Below are positions 16,281 through 26,552 of a stretch of DNA of 64,000 nt, piece after piece. The stretch covers positions 62,001-126,000 of the forward strand of contig JABSRP010000020.1 of assembly GCA_013215145.1 (NCBI GenBank). Direction: 5' to 3'. This stretch comes from Pseudobacteriovorax sp. (GTDB lineage: Bacteria; Bdellovibrionota_B; Oligoflexia; Oligoflexales; Oligoflexaceae). Every line of letters begins with the position of its first letter. The stretch's first letter is position 1. Under the pieces are notes generated by a model. The model searched no databases. It saw only the letters and a program-made list of their open reading frames with translations, and had not been told where the DNA came from. The position numbers and the translations under genes were made by a program.

Positions 16281-17192
16281 ATGTCTCTCTTAAAGGACCC
16301 CGCTGACGCGACTTTGAAAGCTTGTGAAGCTGAGGAAATGATCTTAGCTAAAAAAATTGCCATGGTAAATCCTATGTACTTTGATCTCAAATATGCAATT
16401 AATCCTCATATGAAAGACGATGCAGGTAACATGCATTCCGTTGACAGAGACGTCGCCCTTGGACAGTGGCAGGAGTTAAAAGGAGCCTACGAGTCCCTTG
16501 GTTTTGAAGTTGTGGTCTGGGATGGTGAGCCTGGATTTCCGGACATGGTTTTTTGTGCGAACCAAAGTTTACCCTATATCGACCAACAGGGGAGGCCATC
16601 TGCATTGATGAGCCGGATGGCCTCAGCTCCCAGATCGGGGGAGGTTCCGTTCATTGAGTCTAATTTGCAAAGCATGTCAATACAGACTAATAAACTCACG
16701 GTATCTGATCATCCAGAGCTTTATTTTGAAGGGACCGGCGATGCTCTTTGGGTGCCAGGTCGTCGACTGATTCTTGGTGGCTATGGATTTCGCACTCACC
16801 AGTCTGTCTACGAAGACGTTGGCAGAATCGTAAATAGTCCGATTGCTTTGTTCGAGCTGAGAAATCCTAAATTCTATCATCTTGACACCTGTCTTTCGAT
16901 TCTTTCGGATACTACTGTGTTAGCTTGTCGAGAAGCCTATACAGAGACAGGTTGGAATCTATTGTCTTGTCTATTTGAAGACGTGATTGAAGTCAGTGTT
17001 GAGGAATCAGATAGTCCTGGTTTTGCTTGTAATGCGCATTGCCCGGATGGGAAACATGTTCTGATTCAAAAAGGTAATCGTCAATGCTTGGCCCAACTCA
17101 ACGAACGGGGGTTTATTCCGATCGAGTTGAATACCGACCAATTTATTCTGTCTGGAGGATCTGTTTTTTGTTTAAAGCTCGTGTGCTTTTAA
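16281..17192 (+). CDS. DDAH-like guanidine-group hydrolase (dimethylargininase/citrullinase family)
   Basis: A 303-residue cytoplasmic protein of the guanidino-group-modifying (amidinotransferase/arginine deiminase) superfamily. Visible landmarks are NPMYFDLKYAINPHM, GFPDMVFCANQ, FEGTGDALWVPG, GYGFRT, HLDTCLSIL (catalytic His) and the C-terminal ILSGGSVFCLKL with the nucleophilic Cys. These fit enzymes releasing dimethylamine or ammonia from dimethylarginine or a related guanidino/ureido compound; the exact substrate is open. AAGGAA precedes the ATG. It is followed after 39 bases by a second member of the same superfamily, so the pair may form an arginine-derivative module. Confidence 0.85.
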   Translation: MSLLKDPADATLKACEAEEMILAKKIAMVNPMYFDLKYAINPHMKDDAGNMHSVDRDVALGQWQELKGAYESLGFEVVVWDGEPGFPDMVFCANQSLPYIDQQGRPSALMSRMASAPRSGEVPFIESNLQSMSIQTNKLTVSDHPELYFEGTGDALWVPGRRLILGGYGFRTHQSVYEDVGRIVNSPIALFELRNPKFYHLDTCLSILSDTTVLACREAYTETGWNLLSCLFEDVIEVSVEESDSPGFACNAHCPDGKHVLIQKGNRQCLAQLNERGFIPIELNTDQFILSGGSVFCLKLVCF

Positions 17193-17231
17193 GATTCTTC
17201 TTTGCTCATATATCTATGGAGATTTGATTTG

Positions 17232-18446
17232 ATGTTGAAATGTAGGAAAATTACTACTCTTGGCCTTGTCTCTCTGGTCATTGGCTTATCATCCTGCCAT
17301 AGCCAGCAGGAACAGTCTAGGGTCGATGGACACTACGAAGATAGTTCTGCCGAAGAAATGGCGAACTTTATTGGTGCTCAAACCGTAGTTCCGGAGTATG
17401 AATCCAGTAGTCGGGTGATCATTGGCTCGCCACTACTTCAATACTATAACAAAGTTGATTTAGTTGAGGCGATTTTAGATGCTGGAGTTGATGAAGTTCT
17501 AGTGACGGTAAGTCAAGGAGCAAGTACAAGTACAAGTGGCCCATTGTTTTCACGGCTACGGGCAAAAATTGGATCAAGGATTGATCAGGTAAGAGCAGTT
17601 AATCAAGCAGAGCGCGGAGGCTTGACAGTATGGGCACGCGATTGGGCCCCTTTGGGTGCCGAGACTTCTGGATTAGGAACGTTTGGCGATGGTTTGAGCT
17701 TGGTAGATTTTAATTACTACCCGAGAAGGCAGGCGGATGATGCCACTGCTCGGGCGCTAGAGACTGTGTTCTCATCAAAAAGGATCAGTGTCCCTGTGTA
17801 TAACGAGGGAGGCAACTTTATGATCAATTCTAGCGGAGACTGTATGATGTCCGATAGGGTCGTTCAGGCTAATGCTCGCAAGTTCTTCCCCAATGATCTC
17901 ATTTTAGACGAAGCGCAGATCAAAACCTATTATAAGCAGTTTGCTGGTTGTAAAAGTGTCTATATTTTCCCTCGCATGCCGAGAGAGGGAACGGGTCATA
18001 TAGATATGATAGCGAAGTTTCTTGATTACCAAACGGTAATGGTTTAAGAAATGTGGGTCGATACACTTATGACAATGCCTGCTACCTCGTCTAATAGAGC
18101 ATTAGCCTTGCAGGTTCAGAAATACCTAAACGACCGAGCCGATGAGATCGCAGCTTTGGGATTTGACGTCGTTCGCGTGCCTATGCCGAGCCCCATAGCA
18201 GGACGTTTAGTGGTGATGCGTTCCTACACAAACTCACTTTTAGCAAACGGTACAGCAATTGTACCGAGATATGTGAAGCCTGCCCTTGGATTGGGTACAT
18301 ACCAAGACTTAGAGCTGATCGAAGCTTATGAAGCTGATGTGACCTTAGCTTATGAAGCAGCTGGCTATCGAGTGGTATTTGTGAACTCTGATCAACTGAT
18401 TGCGGCAGGTGGCGCCGTTCATTGCGTCACCATGCAGCTTCCTTAG
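17232..18446 (+). pseudogene. Secreted PAD_porph/agmatine-deiminase-like lipoprotein, interrupted by in-frame TAA
   Basis: The ATG at 17232 has GGAG at the proper distance and gives a lipoprotein signal (lipobox LSSC). The frame stops at TAA 18045-18047, but the same frame resumes at once and continues to 18446 with the rest of the domain. Before the stop: VWARDWAPLG, NEGGNFM and EGTGHIDM (catalytic His). After it: MPSPIAG, YTNSLLANG, VPRY and AAGGAVHCVTMQ with the catalytic Cys. The whole is a peptidylarginine-deiminase (Porphyromonas-type)/agmatine deiminase domain. The first 271 residues alone lack the catalytic Cys and should be inactive, so this is either a nonsense mutation, an error, or readthrough. 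It lies directly behind the DDAH-like gene. Confidence 0.8.
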
Positions 18447-18483
18447 GCGAGTATATCCTCGACAAATGAGCTAGGGGAGGGCC

Positions 18484-19794
18484 TCACTCCTCTAGTATCA
18501 TATTTTCGATCTCATCCAACATCACCGTCATTGTTTTCTTATGAGGTGAAAGGTTTCTGTGATAGCGATACTCGTCTTGATCAAACTCTGACTCTGTCAT
18601 GATATAACCTAACCAATCGTTTCCAATCCCTGCAAACATGACTTGAACGCTTTTCTCTTTTAGGATCGACCGAATCTTTTTTGTACCGGAGGGAAATACT
18701 TCACCTGGCAGCGTTACTATGTAAAATCCACCTAAATTTAATATAGACACAGAAGATTCTGTCTTTCCATTTGAAAGCCCTCTATTATCAATGACATTGA
18801 GTCTCTCGGCAAGTTTGAACAGAGAATTATCTACTGGGATCGTAAACTTGCTCTGAGTGAATGCGACGATCGAGCTCTTAATTTCTTTTTGATTGCCTAA
18901 GGAGGAAGAGACCCTGTCCGCCAAATCTCGGCCATGAAAGGCCATGATATCATAATCCTTGAGTGCATCGGGATCCTTATCCCCATCCATGAAAGGATCG
19001 GCTAAGGATGATTTTGGGCCACCAACGTACAGATCTCCCAGAGCACCGTTCATATAAATATGAATTCCTGAGGGGACTTTTTGTTTCATATAGTAGCGAA
19101 AGGCACCAGGAAAATCGGAGCTTATCGTATTGTTATTGGAGCCAAGAATCGTCGGATGGGCATTCCACTGTGTTATTGATCCCAATATCTTACCTGAATG
19201 ACTTTTTGCCCACAGTGTCAGTACCTGGTTGCTTTCTTTGTCGTCAAGATTGGTCTTTTTTGATCCTGCCGAAAACGAAAGAGAAAGGCACTTAGTGGTG
19301 AGAGCGGCTCCTACTGCTGACTGGGCTACAGTTGTTTCCATATTAGCCATATAGTTGTCGTCGACTCCTGATTGAAATGGCAGAGCTCCCCAAAGACCTA
19401 GAGTGTCAGGACTATGGTGAGTGTGTGTAGCTGTGATGATTAAATGATTTTCCGTGTCAGGAAGTCTCTGATCAATCTCATCTTGAATGCGGTTTATGGT
19501 CGCCAAAGATATACCAACAAGGTCAACACTAATAAGTAGGTTGATTGAGTTTTTTGAAGGATGATAAATGGCTGCGGTGGAAACCATAAGATCGTCATGG
19601 ATGCCTTCGCCATTTTGCCTAGTGGAGGATTGGAATAAGAAGTAAGTACCAAAGCCACCCATAGTGAGCTTACCTTCTGGGTTGATGGGTCTTTGGTCAA
19701 AGCCCATTAAAAACTCGGAATTTTTGCATACAGAAAATGCCTTACTTGGGAAACTGTGTAAACCCATTAAACATAGGATCAATAATAGTCTCAC
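18484..19794 (-). CDS. Secreted neutral/alkaline ceramidase-like protein
   Basis: A 436-residue protein with an N-terminal signal peptide (start GTG 19794 with AAGGAGG upstream). It resembles the N-terminal catalytic part of neutral/alkaline non-lysosomal ceramidase: MGFDQRPINPEG, MGGFG, GIHDDLMVSTAAIY, ISVDLVGIS, LIITATHTHHSPDTLG (zinc/active-site His cluster), WNAHPTIL, SSDFPG and NGALGDLYVGG. Family members cleave the amide of ceramide, but many bacterial homologues are uncharacterised, and this protein is shorter than classical ceramidases (about 640+ residues) and seems to lack their C-terminal domain. It is probably periplasmic or secreted. It is convergent with the PAD-like gene; a CTAG-GGGAG/CTCCT-CTAG hairpin spans 18470-18494. 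Confidence 0.75.
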   Translation of the reverse strand: MRLLLILCLMGLHSFPSKAFSVCKNSEFLMGFDQRPINPEGKLTMGGFGTYFLFQSSTRQNGEGIHDDLMVSTAAIYHPSKNSINLLISVDLVGISLATINRIQDEIDQRLPDTENHLIITATHTHHSPDTLGLWGALPFQSGVDDNYMANMETTVAQSAVGAALTTKCLSLSFSAGSKKTNLDDKESNQVLTLWAKSHSGKILGSITQWNAHPTILGSNNNTISSDFPGAFRYYMKQKVPSGIHIYMNGALGDLYVGGPKSSLADPFMDGDKDPDALKDYDIMAFHGRDLADRVSSSLGNQKEIKSSIVAFTQSKFTIPVDNSLFKLAERLNVIDNRGLSNGKTESSVSILNLGGFYIVTLPGEVFPSGTKKIRSILKEKSVQVMFAGIGNDWLGYIMTESEFDQDEYRYHRNLSPHKKTMTVMLDEIENMILEE

Positions 19795-19860
19795 GGTACC
19801 CTCCTTTTCGAAATTTGAAGGGTGATAATAGCGAAAAAAAATGTATGCGCCTATTCAAAT

Positions 19861-22661
19861 CTACGCAGATTTAGATAGTTGGGCTTCTCCGGAGCGGACA
19901 ATAAAATAGTCCTTTGGCAATGTCATAACTAGAACAAAATCGATAAAGCCAGACTTAGGTTTGGTGGAGGATTCATCGACTTGAATCTAGGCGCTGCCCC
20001 CCTTCGAGCGAAAGTATTCGCGCACGGCACTCATACCTACACCCCGTCCAGAAATATCACTGAGTTGAAAATCCACTGTGAAATATTAGTTCAGCTATCT
20101 CCGCAGAAGAAATAGAGACGTCATCGCTGACGATGTTTTTGGCTTTGGCTATGTTTCTGATAGCTTCAAGATTTAATCCAGCGCCGTCATCCCAGTAGCG
20201 AATTGTTAGGAAGTTCTCGTCGTGAACAAAGTTGAGGCTAATCTTTCCGACGGGATCCTTGCCGGCTGCAATTCTATCGTCGGCTGTCTCCAGACCATGA
20301 TCCATACTATTGCGGATAATGTGGACAAATGCATTGCGAATGATTGCCTGACCTTCGTGGGAGAATTTTAGATCGATGTTCTCCACCTCAATGGTCGGAT
20401 ATTCTTTATTTAGATCTCTGGCCAGCATCTCTGCATCCGCTAGGACTTCCTGAAAAAGCTTGCTTGCCGAAATATAAGTCAGATCTTCTAGACTTTGATT
20501 GATTTCTTTCAACTCATGGGAGTGCGAAACCGAAGTCATTTGCTGTAAGGACTCATTTGATCTGTGAATGGACTCAACCAGTTTTAGAGGGACAAAGACA
20601 GAATCTCCAGAGTTTCGACCTAATTTTTCAGAGTTGAGTCTTTCGTAGGTCGATAGGATTCCTTCAATTTTGTGGTGCTCCGAAAGGAGAAAATCTCGCG
20701 ATTTTTCTGTCTTGTTGTTCATGATATCCGATACCATCTGTTCCAGTTCGTGAACCTCGGGGGTGAGGAGTTGTAGCCCCAGTGCGCGAGCAGCCCCTTT
20801 GATTGTGTGCAAGTTTATGAAAATGATCTTAAGTGATTCTTGGTCCAATTTTGCATTTAAGGATAGCAAGCGGATGTTGTCTTGCATAAATCCAATCCCT
20901 GACTCCATAAAGGTACTGAATTGCTTGGCCGTTACACCGAGAATTTCACCAATATAGGCTAACTCGAGCTTTTGCTCCTTTGCATCTTCCTCGAGTGCTA
21001 TTAATGCTGTTACGTCTTTAATCGTTACAATCACCTTTTCAACAGTGTCGTCTGAGTCAACGACTGGCTTCCAATCCATTTGGATACTTTTTTCTTCATT
21101 ATCGATGATGAGTGTGGCTTCGAGTGGTAGCAAATGCTCGTTACTCAAAAAATTTAGGACATGATTGTCTAAGCTTGTCGAAATAATCGAGTGTATTTGG
21201 TCTTTCTGTTCTCCCGAAAGACTGACATTTTGCATAAGCAGTTCGATGGCCTTACGGCCTGAGATACTTGTGGTGTTAAGAATCTCGAGGGTTGCATTAC
21301 TGTAGGTGTCTGTTAGTAGTAGTTCGTCGCCTTTAATGACCACGATACCTAGTTGAATATGCTGCATGATGGATTTGATTTCTCGGGTTTGTTCCTCTAC
21401 TAGCTCTTCCAGATGTTCGTTAAGGTTCTTAACCTTGTTTGACTCTTCTTCTAGATTGGCGTTTAATTGGTTAATATGATTAAATCCCTTTCTCTCCTTG
21501 ATCCGTATTTTATCGGCGAGGCCGAGAGATATGAGTCCCGTCTCTATTACGGTGCCATTAATACACCCCATTCGGCAACAAAATTCATCGGTACCGCTCC
21601 TGAAAGAGCTGTCATGCGGTAGAGATTACCTCCCATAATGGTTGCCCAGGCTATTGTATAAAAGTAAGCTGGACGATTCCCTTCAAGCTTAGTGTGATAC
21701 CGCAGCCTAGTGAGATTACCGAGCAAAGCATACCGTTAAGGACTCCAATTTTGCCACCTAGATTGTAGTCATACATGGTTGCAGCGACTAAGAGAAAGCT
21801 ATGTAGATAACCAAATCTAAGCAAATAGGTTAGCCATCGATGCTTGTGAATTCCAAGAAACCTATTTGCAAACATATAAATCGAAATAGAAGCGAGTGCG
21901 GAAAAATGTAAAAAACCGTCATTCATAAAAAACGTGAAATCGGAGAAGATGTGTTTGAACATTCCTGTATAGACTAACGGAGCATAAATCTGGGTGCAGA
22001 CAAAAAATACATAGAGTAGATAAGTTGTTCGTCTTAATTGGATATACATACATAAATTGTAGATGGCCATGATGGAAATCATACCAATAAGACTGCAGAC
22101 GAGAACATAACCCCAGACGTTGTTGATAGCATAGGTTTTTGCATCTTCGACCCTGATATCGAATATGACACTACCGGATGTGAGGATTTTTGTGAAGAGG
22201 TAGTACTTGCCCTGAGGCAACACACCGTTGAGCGTCACAAGGCGATTCTCGATGGCCTCTGGATTGTTGATAAGCTTATCACCACCGATTTTTTGGAATA
22301 AAATATCCCCAGTCTGAGACACTAAATACATTTCTATCAGGTCTGCATTGGCATATTTATGGATAAAATTGAGCTCGACTGGTTTCTCCGAGTCTTGTGT
22401 GATAGGCAAAGCGCTCCACCAAGTCGACTTGGAAAAACCAAAGCTATTTCGTTTTTTGGGGTGAGGTTTGAATGCTCCCGACTGGTGTTGGGAGAAAGCT
22501 TCTTCGAGATCGAACTCCGAATTGACATCTTCAAAAAATATGCCTTGATCTCCGATGTCGGCACTGATCTTTCCATTACTTACGTCCAGGCTCTTGCTGC
22601 CCTTTGCATGTAGCAGGTTTGGCAATATGGTTAGGAATACTAAGGTAATCCAATGAATCAT
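19861..22661 (-). pseudogene. 7TMR-DISM sensor kinase with CheA-like C-terminus, decayed (three frameshifts and one stop)
   Basis: Start ATG 22661 (GAGGA upstream). The first frame encodes a signal peptide, a 7TMR-DISM extracellular domain (FSKSTWWSALPI) and seven-TM segments, stopping at 21651. In shifted frames the sequence continues (AYFYTIAWATIMGGN...WGVL) and then enters 21571-20057. That part has a coiled coil, a PAS-like segment, an Hpt-like helix with INLHTIKGAARALG (phospho-His) and an ATPase with IIRNSMDHGLE and YWDDGAGL. A third shift near 20075 hides DISGRGVGMSAV, and TAG at 19987-19989 interrupts the last 42 codons. Two of the breaks look like single missing Gs (near 21655 and 21575). 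The reconstructed protein would be a membrane sensor that autophosphorylates on its Hpt domain. As read, it is non-functional. Confidence 0.75.
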
Positions 22662-22992
22662 TTTATTCCTCACTTTTCGTTCGCCTCCATGATTCGACCA
22701 TTTCTAACGTCTATTTAGGAAAAAGGATGCATATCCCGCTAGGGGTGTCGGTGGCTGTTCAAACTTACTGATATTCTTGTTTATTATTCTATTGATTCAC
22801 AAAATCGGTAATTTTTTACGGCATAGTGAGTCTTAGAGTAGACAGTCGAGGAATTTATCTGATAGCTGGGTAAGGGTTCACTTGTAATGTCTCGTAATAG
22901 AGTTCTTTTTTATCTCTAATTGCGAAAAATACTGGAATATGTATTGCAAAAGATTGCCTGTCAGCTGTGATTAACTACTTGGAGCCAGAGAT
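22662..22992. other. Divergent intergenic region
   Basis: A 331-base AT-rich stretch between the decayed sensor kinase (leftward) and a secreted repeat protein (rightward). It presumably holds both promoters. I found no convincing -10/-35 pair, inverted repeat or small gene in it. Confidence 0.4.
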
Positions 22993-23973
22993 ATGAAACC
23001 CGTTAGTTTAATGAAATACGTGACTTTACTTGCCTTGACCTGGAGTTATCAACTCGTTGCATCGACGAGAGCACAGCCGATTAAGCCGGGAATTACCTAT
23101 GATTTACGTTCCTGCGGAGGAATCGTAAAAGCCTCTCCGGATAAAGACCGCGGATTCTTTTTAGATTTCACCGGAGTGAAGCGTTGCTCGTTTATGACAA
23201 GCGCTGGATTTACCAAAACTCTATCAAAAAAATACGATACCTATAACTTTGCACTTTATATACCGCGTGGGGTTTTAACCCTTCCTATAGTCATCCATAA
23301 TCGTAATTCTAGGTTTTACGACTCTGTTATCCTTCGTATTCCCGGACAAACATCTTCGGAACAGAATCATTACCCAATAGATCCTGTGGATGGTCATCCC
23401 AAACCTCATAAGCCGTTTCCCGGTGCTAATCGGCCACCAATATCTGCAGATAGTTCTTCTGCCATAGAAAGAGCATGTCGCCTTGGATTTGATGGCAAAA
23501 AAAATGAGAATCGTTGCCTTCAACTAGCGATCGGACTTTCTCAGGCCGTGGTAAAAGCCTGTGAATCAGGTTTTGATGGTGATACTAACGAGCTGAAATG
23601 CCTTCAATTGGCTAACGAGATTACCGGCGATCACATCAGAGTCATTCGAAGTTGTGAGATGCAATTTGATGGTGATCAAAACGAACTGACTTGTCTGGAA
23701 TATGCAGGATCTTTGGGCGGATCTGTTTTCGAATTAATCGAAGACTGCGCTCAAAAAGAATCCGGTGATCAGGCTGAATTGGCTTGCTTAAAGAGGCTTA
23801 GTGATTCTTTTAGGCCTGGGCGCGGTCAAGGGGGTAAAAAACAGAGTTGTTGGCGATCCTGTTCAAGAATTTCAGCGAGTTCACCAGATCTTTGTACCAA
23901 TATCGGTTGTGCCTGGGAAAGTCGAAAGGGGCAATATTTCTGCAAAGGTCGCTACAATATTTGTCAGCAGTGA
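22993..23973 (+). CDS. Secreted protein with four C-x(n)-FDGDxNExxCL repeats
   Basis: A 326-residue exported protein (signal peptide MKPVSLMKYVTLLALTWSYQLVAS; GGAG upstream of the ATG). The N-terminal 120 residues form a beta-rich domain with two Cys. Residues 155-275 hold four tandem units of about 30-34 residues: ACRLGFDGKKNENRCL, ACESGFDGDTNELKCL, SCEMQFDGDQNELTCL and the degenerate DCAQKESGDQAELACL. Each has a Cys pair bracketing an Asp-rich D-G-D-x-N-E loop that resembles an EF-hand or calcium-binding turn. The C-terminus is Cys-rich (SCWRSCS, DLCTNIGCAW, FCKGRYNIC). Disulphide-stapled, possibly calcium-binding helical hairpins outside the cytoplasm are inferred. I cannot name the family. 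Confidence 0.7.
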   Translation: MKPVSLMKYVTLLALTWSYQLVASTRAQPIKPGITYDLRSCGGIVKASPDKDRGFFLDFTGVKRCSFMTSAGFTKTLSKKYDTYNFALYIPRGVLTLPIVIHNRNSRFYDSVILRIPGQTSSEQNHYPIDPVDGHPKPHKPFPGANRPPISADSSSAIERACRLGFDGKKNENRCLQLAIGLSQAVVKACESGFDGDTNELKCLQLANEITGDHIRVIRSCEMQFDGDQNELTCLEYAGSLGGSVFELIEDCAQKESGDQAELACLKRLSDSFRPGRGQGGKKQSCWRSCSRISASSPDLCTNIGCAWESRKGQYFCKGRYNICQQ

Positions 23974-24115
23974 TGCCTTTAGTATGTCAATATCGTTTTG
24001 ATTTTCTTACATAATTATTATTACTAGATAGGTAGGGTAAGTTTCTTAAGTTTTATGACGATGGCTCAGGGACTGATATGATTGGGCTGTGCCATCAGGA
24101 GACATCGGAGGAATT

Positions 24116-24997
24116 ATGACCCTATACTTTAAGACCCTAATAACAGCGTTACTTCTTTCAAGTCTGTTCCAGAGCTCGTGCACCACCACGTCGCAAACCA
24201 CTGGTGCTCAAGGTGAGCCCACCATGCTCTGGAAACTTAGTAAGGACGGTGTTCCGGCATCATTTATTCTCGGAACGGTACATGTTGGTTATGGCTACGA
24301 AGAATTAGAGCCGGTTGTAAAAAAATCCTTCAAAGAAACCGAGCAATTTGTCTCAGAGCTGAGTCTTGACGATCTATCTCCTCAAAAGGCCATGTCTGTA
24401 ATACTGGCGAAGCCAGGTCAAAGCGTATTTGATAAGCTTCCTAAAGAAGATTTTAATCTTTTGAGTGAGCAGCTTGCTGCAATGATTCCCCCGCAGTTTT
24501 TGAAGAAAATGTCTGTTGCCGGAGTCATGTCTATTCTTACTGTGAAAGATGCCCCCAAATCGGAACCGTTAGACAGCACCCTAATGAAAATGGCCAAGGA
24601 GCTAAACAAACCTTCCTTTCCTCTCGAGAGTCTGGATCAACAGATGATTATTTTGGAGGACGTCTTTTCCATTGAGATGCTTAAATTTGCGATTAAAAAT
24701 CCAAAAATCCTAAAAGAATCTATTACGGAGCTTTTAGAGGTCTATCGCAAAAAAGATATGGACCGACTATTAGCCCTTGCCAAGGAGCCTGGACATCCAG
24801 AGCTTGCCATGGACGACAAAACGATTAAGCTTATTCTAACTAGTAGGAACGAAGCATGGGTCGCTCCGCTCGAAAAGCATCTTAGTAAAAAATCGACTTT
24901 CGTTGCAGTCGGAGCAGCTCATCTACCCGGAGACAAAGGGGTGTTAAAGCTCTTGGAAAATCGTGGCTTTAAGGTTGAGCGTGTCTACCAAAAGTAA
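24116..24997 (+). CDS. TraB/GumN-family lipoprotein
   Basis: About 293 residues from ATG 24116, chosen for GGAGGAAT just upstream; an earlier in-frame start at 24089 would weaken the signal peptide. The signal ends in a lipobox-like FQSSC, followed by TTTSQTTG. The TraB/GumN landmarks are present: FILGTVHVGYGYEELEPVV at the start of the domain (GTxH) and VGAAHLPGDKGVLKLLENRGFKV at its end (the second G-x-x-H-L-x-G). Members of this metallo-hydrolase-like fold include TIKI-type proteases. Bacterial GumN/TraB lipoproteins are mostly uncharacterised, so protease activity is only a possibility. A terminator follows. Confidence 0.85.
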   Translation: MTLYFKTLITALLLSSLFQSSCTTTSQTTGAQGEPTMLWKLSKDGVPASFILGTVHVGYGYEELEPVVKKSFKETEQFVSELSLDDLSPQKAMSVILAKPGQSVFDKLPKEDFNLLSEQLAAMIPPQFLKKMSVAGVMSILTVKDAPKSEPLDSTLMKMAKELNKPSFPLESLDQQMIILEDVFSIEMLKFAIKNPKILKESITELLEVYRKKDMDRLLALAKEPGHPELAMDDKTIKLILTSRNEAWVAPLEKHLSKKSTFVAVGAAHLPGDKGVLKLLENRGFKVERVYQK

Positions 24998-25034
24998 ATC
25001 TTTGCTGCACGTTAAGCGAAAACTTATCATCGAA

Positions 25035-25062
25035 ACGGCCACGACGCGGCCGTCAATTTTTT
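25035..25062 (+). terminator. Intrinsic terminator
   Basis: ACGGCC, loop ACGACGC, GGCCGT, then CAATTTTTT. It ends the TraB/GumN transcript and overlaps the end of the convergent cytochrome gene. Confidence 0.75.
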
Positions 25063-26552
25063 AGACTTAAAACATACTTGGCAACAGCGAGACGCGTTTC
25101 TTTGGAAAGATAGTCTTGCGGTGGCATTTCTGGGAAGTTTTGTCTCTTTTTTACCGGATTCGAGATGTAGTGAGCTAATCCTATTGGGTTGTTACGATAG
25201 ATTTCTTGAATATCCTTCATGGGCGGTCCAATGAGTCTCCCAGTATAAGAATGGCATCCGGTGCAGACACCTAGGTAAGTGAGTTTGCCCTGTGCAGACT
25301 TATCAATTTTTCGCGGAGGTACAGGAGTCTCAAGTAAATAAGATCGCGTAGCGTCAGTGTTGGTAAAAGGGCAATTGGAATATGGGTCTAGACCTATGGT
25401 TACATATCTATGCTTGTTGTTGATACAGCTACCCTTGCTCTCTCCAACGCGAACTATATCAGGTGAACCCATCGTAAGCGAGACTGCTTTTAAAGCCTTG
25501 ATTTCATCAATGGTGTCATAGCCATTGTTTATCATTTGGTTGTCTAGAATGCGAAAACTATCGGCATTTGGCTCAGACTCTGGATCAAATGTTATATTAG
25601 CAGCATGACCGTGATCGGTAATTAAGATCCCTGCTGTCTTATTCCCTGAAATGATATTGCGATCAATGATCACATCATCTGCGGCCATAATAAGGATTCC
25701 TGTTCCTGACGGAATGCCCGCAACTGTTGAACCAGGAGCTCCAAAATTTTTGTGATTATTATTGTTAACGAAGTTTTTACGAATGATGACATCGAAGGTG
25801 GTTTTTATCGGTAATCCAGGAGTTACAAAAGCTAGGATACCTCCGGTGTTGTTGTAGACAAGATTGTTCTCAACTATAGCATGCCTTGTGTTTTCTATTT
25901 CGATTCCTGCTACGTTATCGAAGACTTCATTGTGAGCAACATGTATGTTGTCGCTCATGCCAACGTATATAGCAGCATCTGCTATTCCCGAAATTATATT
26001 GTGCTCGACAATCCCGTTTTTTCCTAACTGAGGGAATACCCCATAAACCCCAGTATCAGTAATAATATTATTTCGGATCTCAAAATTGTTTCCGGCCTGG
26101 CCCATTATGCCATTGCCCTTGTAGTTTTGAATCTTGAGGTTCTCAACTTTAATATTATTTCCAGAATATAAAATAGCATCATTTAGTCGTTTTTCACCTT
26201 CAAGGACCGCTCTTTTACCCTCCTTAATCACTCCTCGCAAGGTAATATCATCTTTGTCTATATAAATGGTTTCCGTGTAAGTTCCTGGGTAAACCAAAAT
26301 GGTATCACCGGATTCTGCTTGCTTCACCGCATCCATTATGGACTCATCTTGGCGAACGGCAATGATATTTCCTGAAGTGTTTGAGCTGACCGTCGACAGC
26401 GAGGCATTCTTACCAACTTTGGATCTAAATGAAGTTTCTTTCTGTATGGTTTCTATGGAACTATTTAGGTTTTGCTGACGAAAAAATAGGTATCCAGAGA
26501 TAAAACCAATACCTATACATGCTATCATTCCGACACCGAAAAATACTTTCAT
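25053..26552 (-). CDS. Right-handed beta-helix protein fused to a C-terminal cytochrome c domain
   Basis: A 499-residue exported protein with an N-terminal transmembrane segment (VFFGVGMIACIGIGFISGYLFF) that probably anchors it in the inner membrane facing the periplasm. Residues about 70-370 contain the parallel beta-helix ladder: SIMDAVKQAESGDTILVYPGTY then repeated N-x-I-x-x-N-x-I motifs (FEIRNNIITDTG, GIVEHNIISG, AIVENNLVYNN, VIIDRNIISGN), similar to NosD/CASH-type proteins. Residues about 420-499 form a cytochrome c domain with CTGCH haem site and axial Met in FPEMPP. Its ATG overlaps the stop of the upstream peroxidase gene by four bases, so the two are translationally coupled. The substrate of the beta-helix is unknown. 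Confidence 0.85.
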   Translation of the reverse strand: MKVFFGVGMIACIGIGFISGYLFFRQQNLNSSIETIQKETSFRSKVGKNASLSTVSSNTSGNIIAVRQDESIMDAVKQAESGDTILVYPGTYTETIYIDKDDITLRGVIKEGKRAVLEGEKRLNDAILYSGNNIKVENLKIQNYKGNGIMGQAGNNFEIRNNIITDTGVYGVFPQLGKNGIVEHNIISGIADAAIYVGMSDNIHVAHNEVFDNVAGIEIENTRHAIVENNLVYNNTGGILAFVTPGLPIKTTFDVIIRKNFVNNNNHKNFGAPGSTVAGIPSGTGILIMAADDVIIDRNIISGNKTAGILITDHGHAANITFDPESEPNADSFRILDNQMINNGYDTIDEIKALKAVSLTMGSPDIVRVGESKGSCINNKHRYVTIGLDPYSNCPFTNTDATRSYLLETPVPPRKIDKSAQGKLTYLGVCTGCHSYTGRLIGPPMKDIQEIYRNNPIGLAHYISNPVKKRQNFPEMPPQDYLSKETRLAVAKYVLSLKN

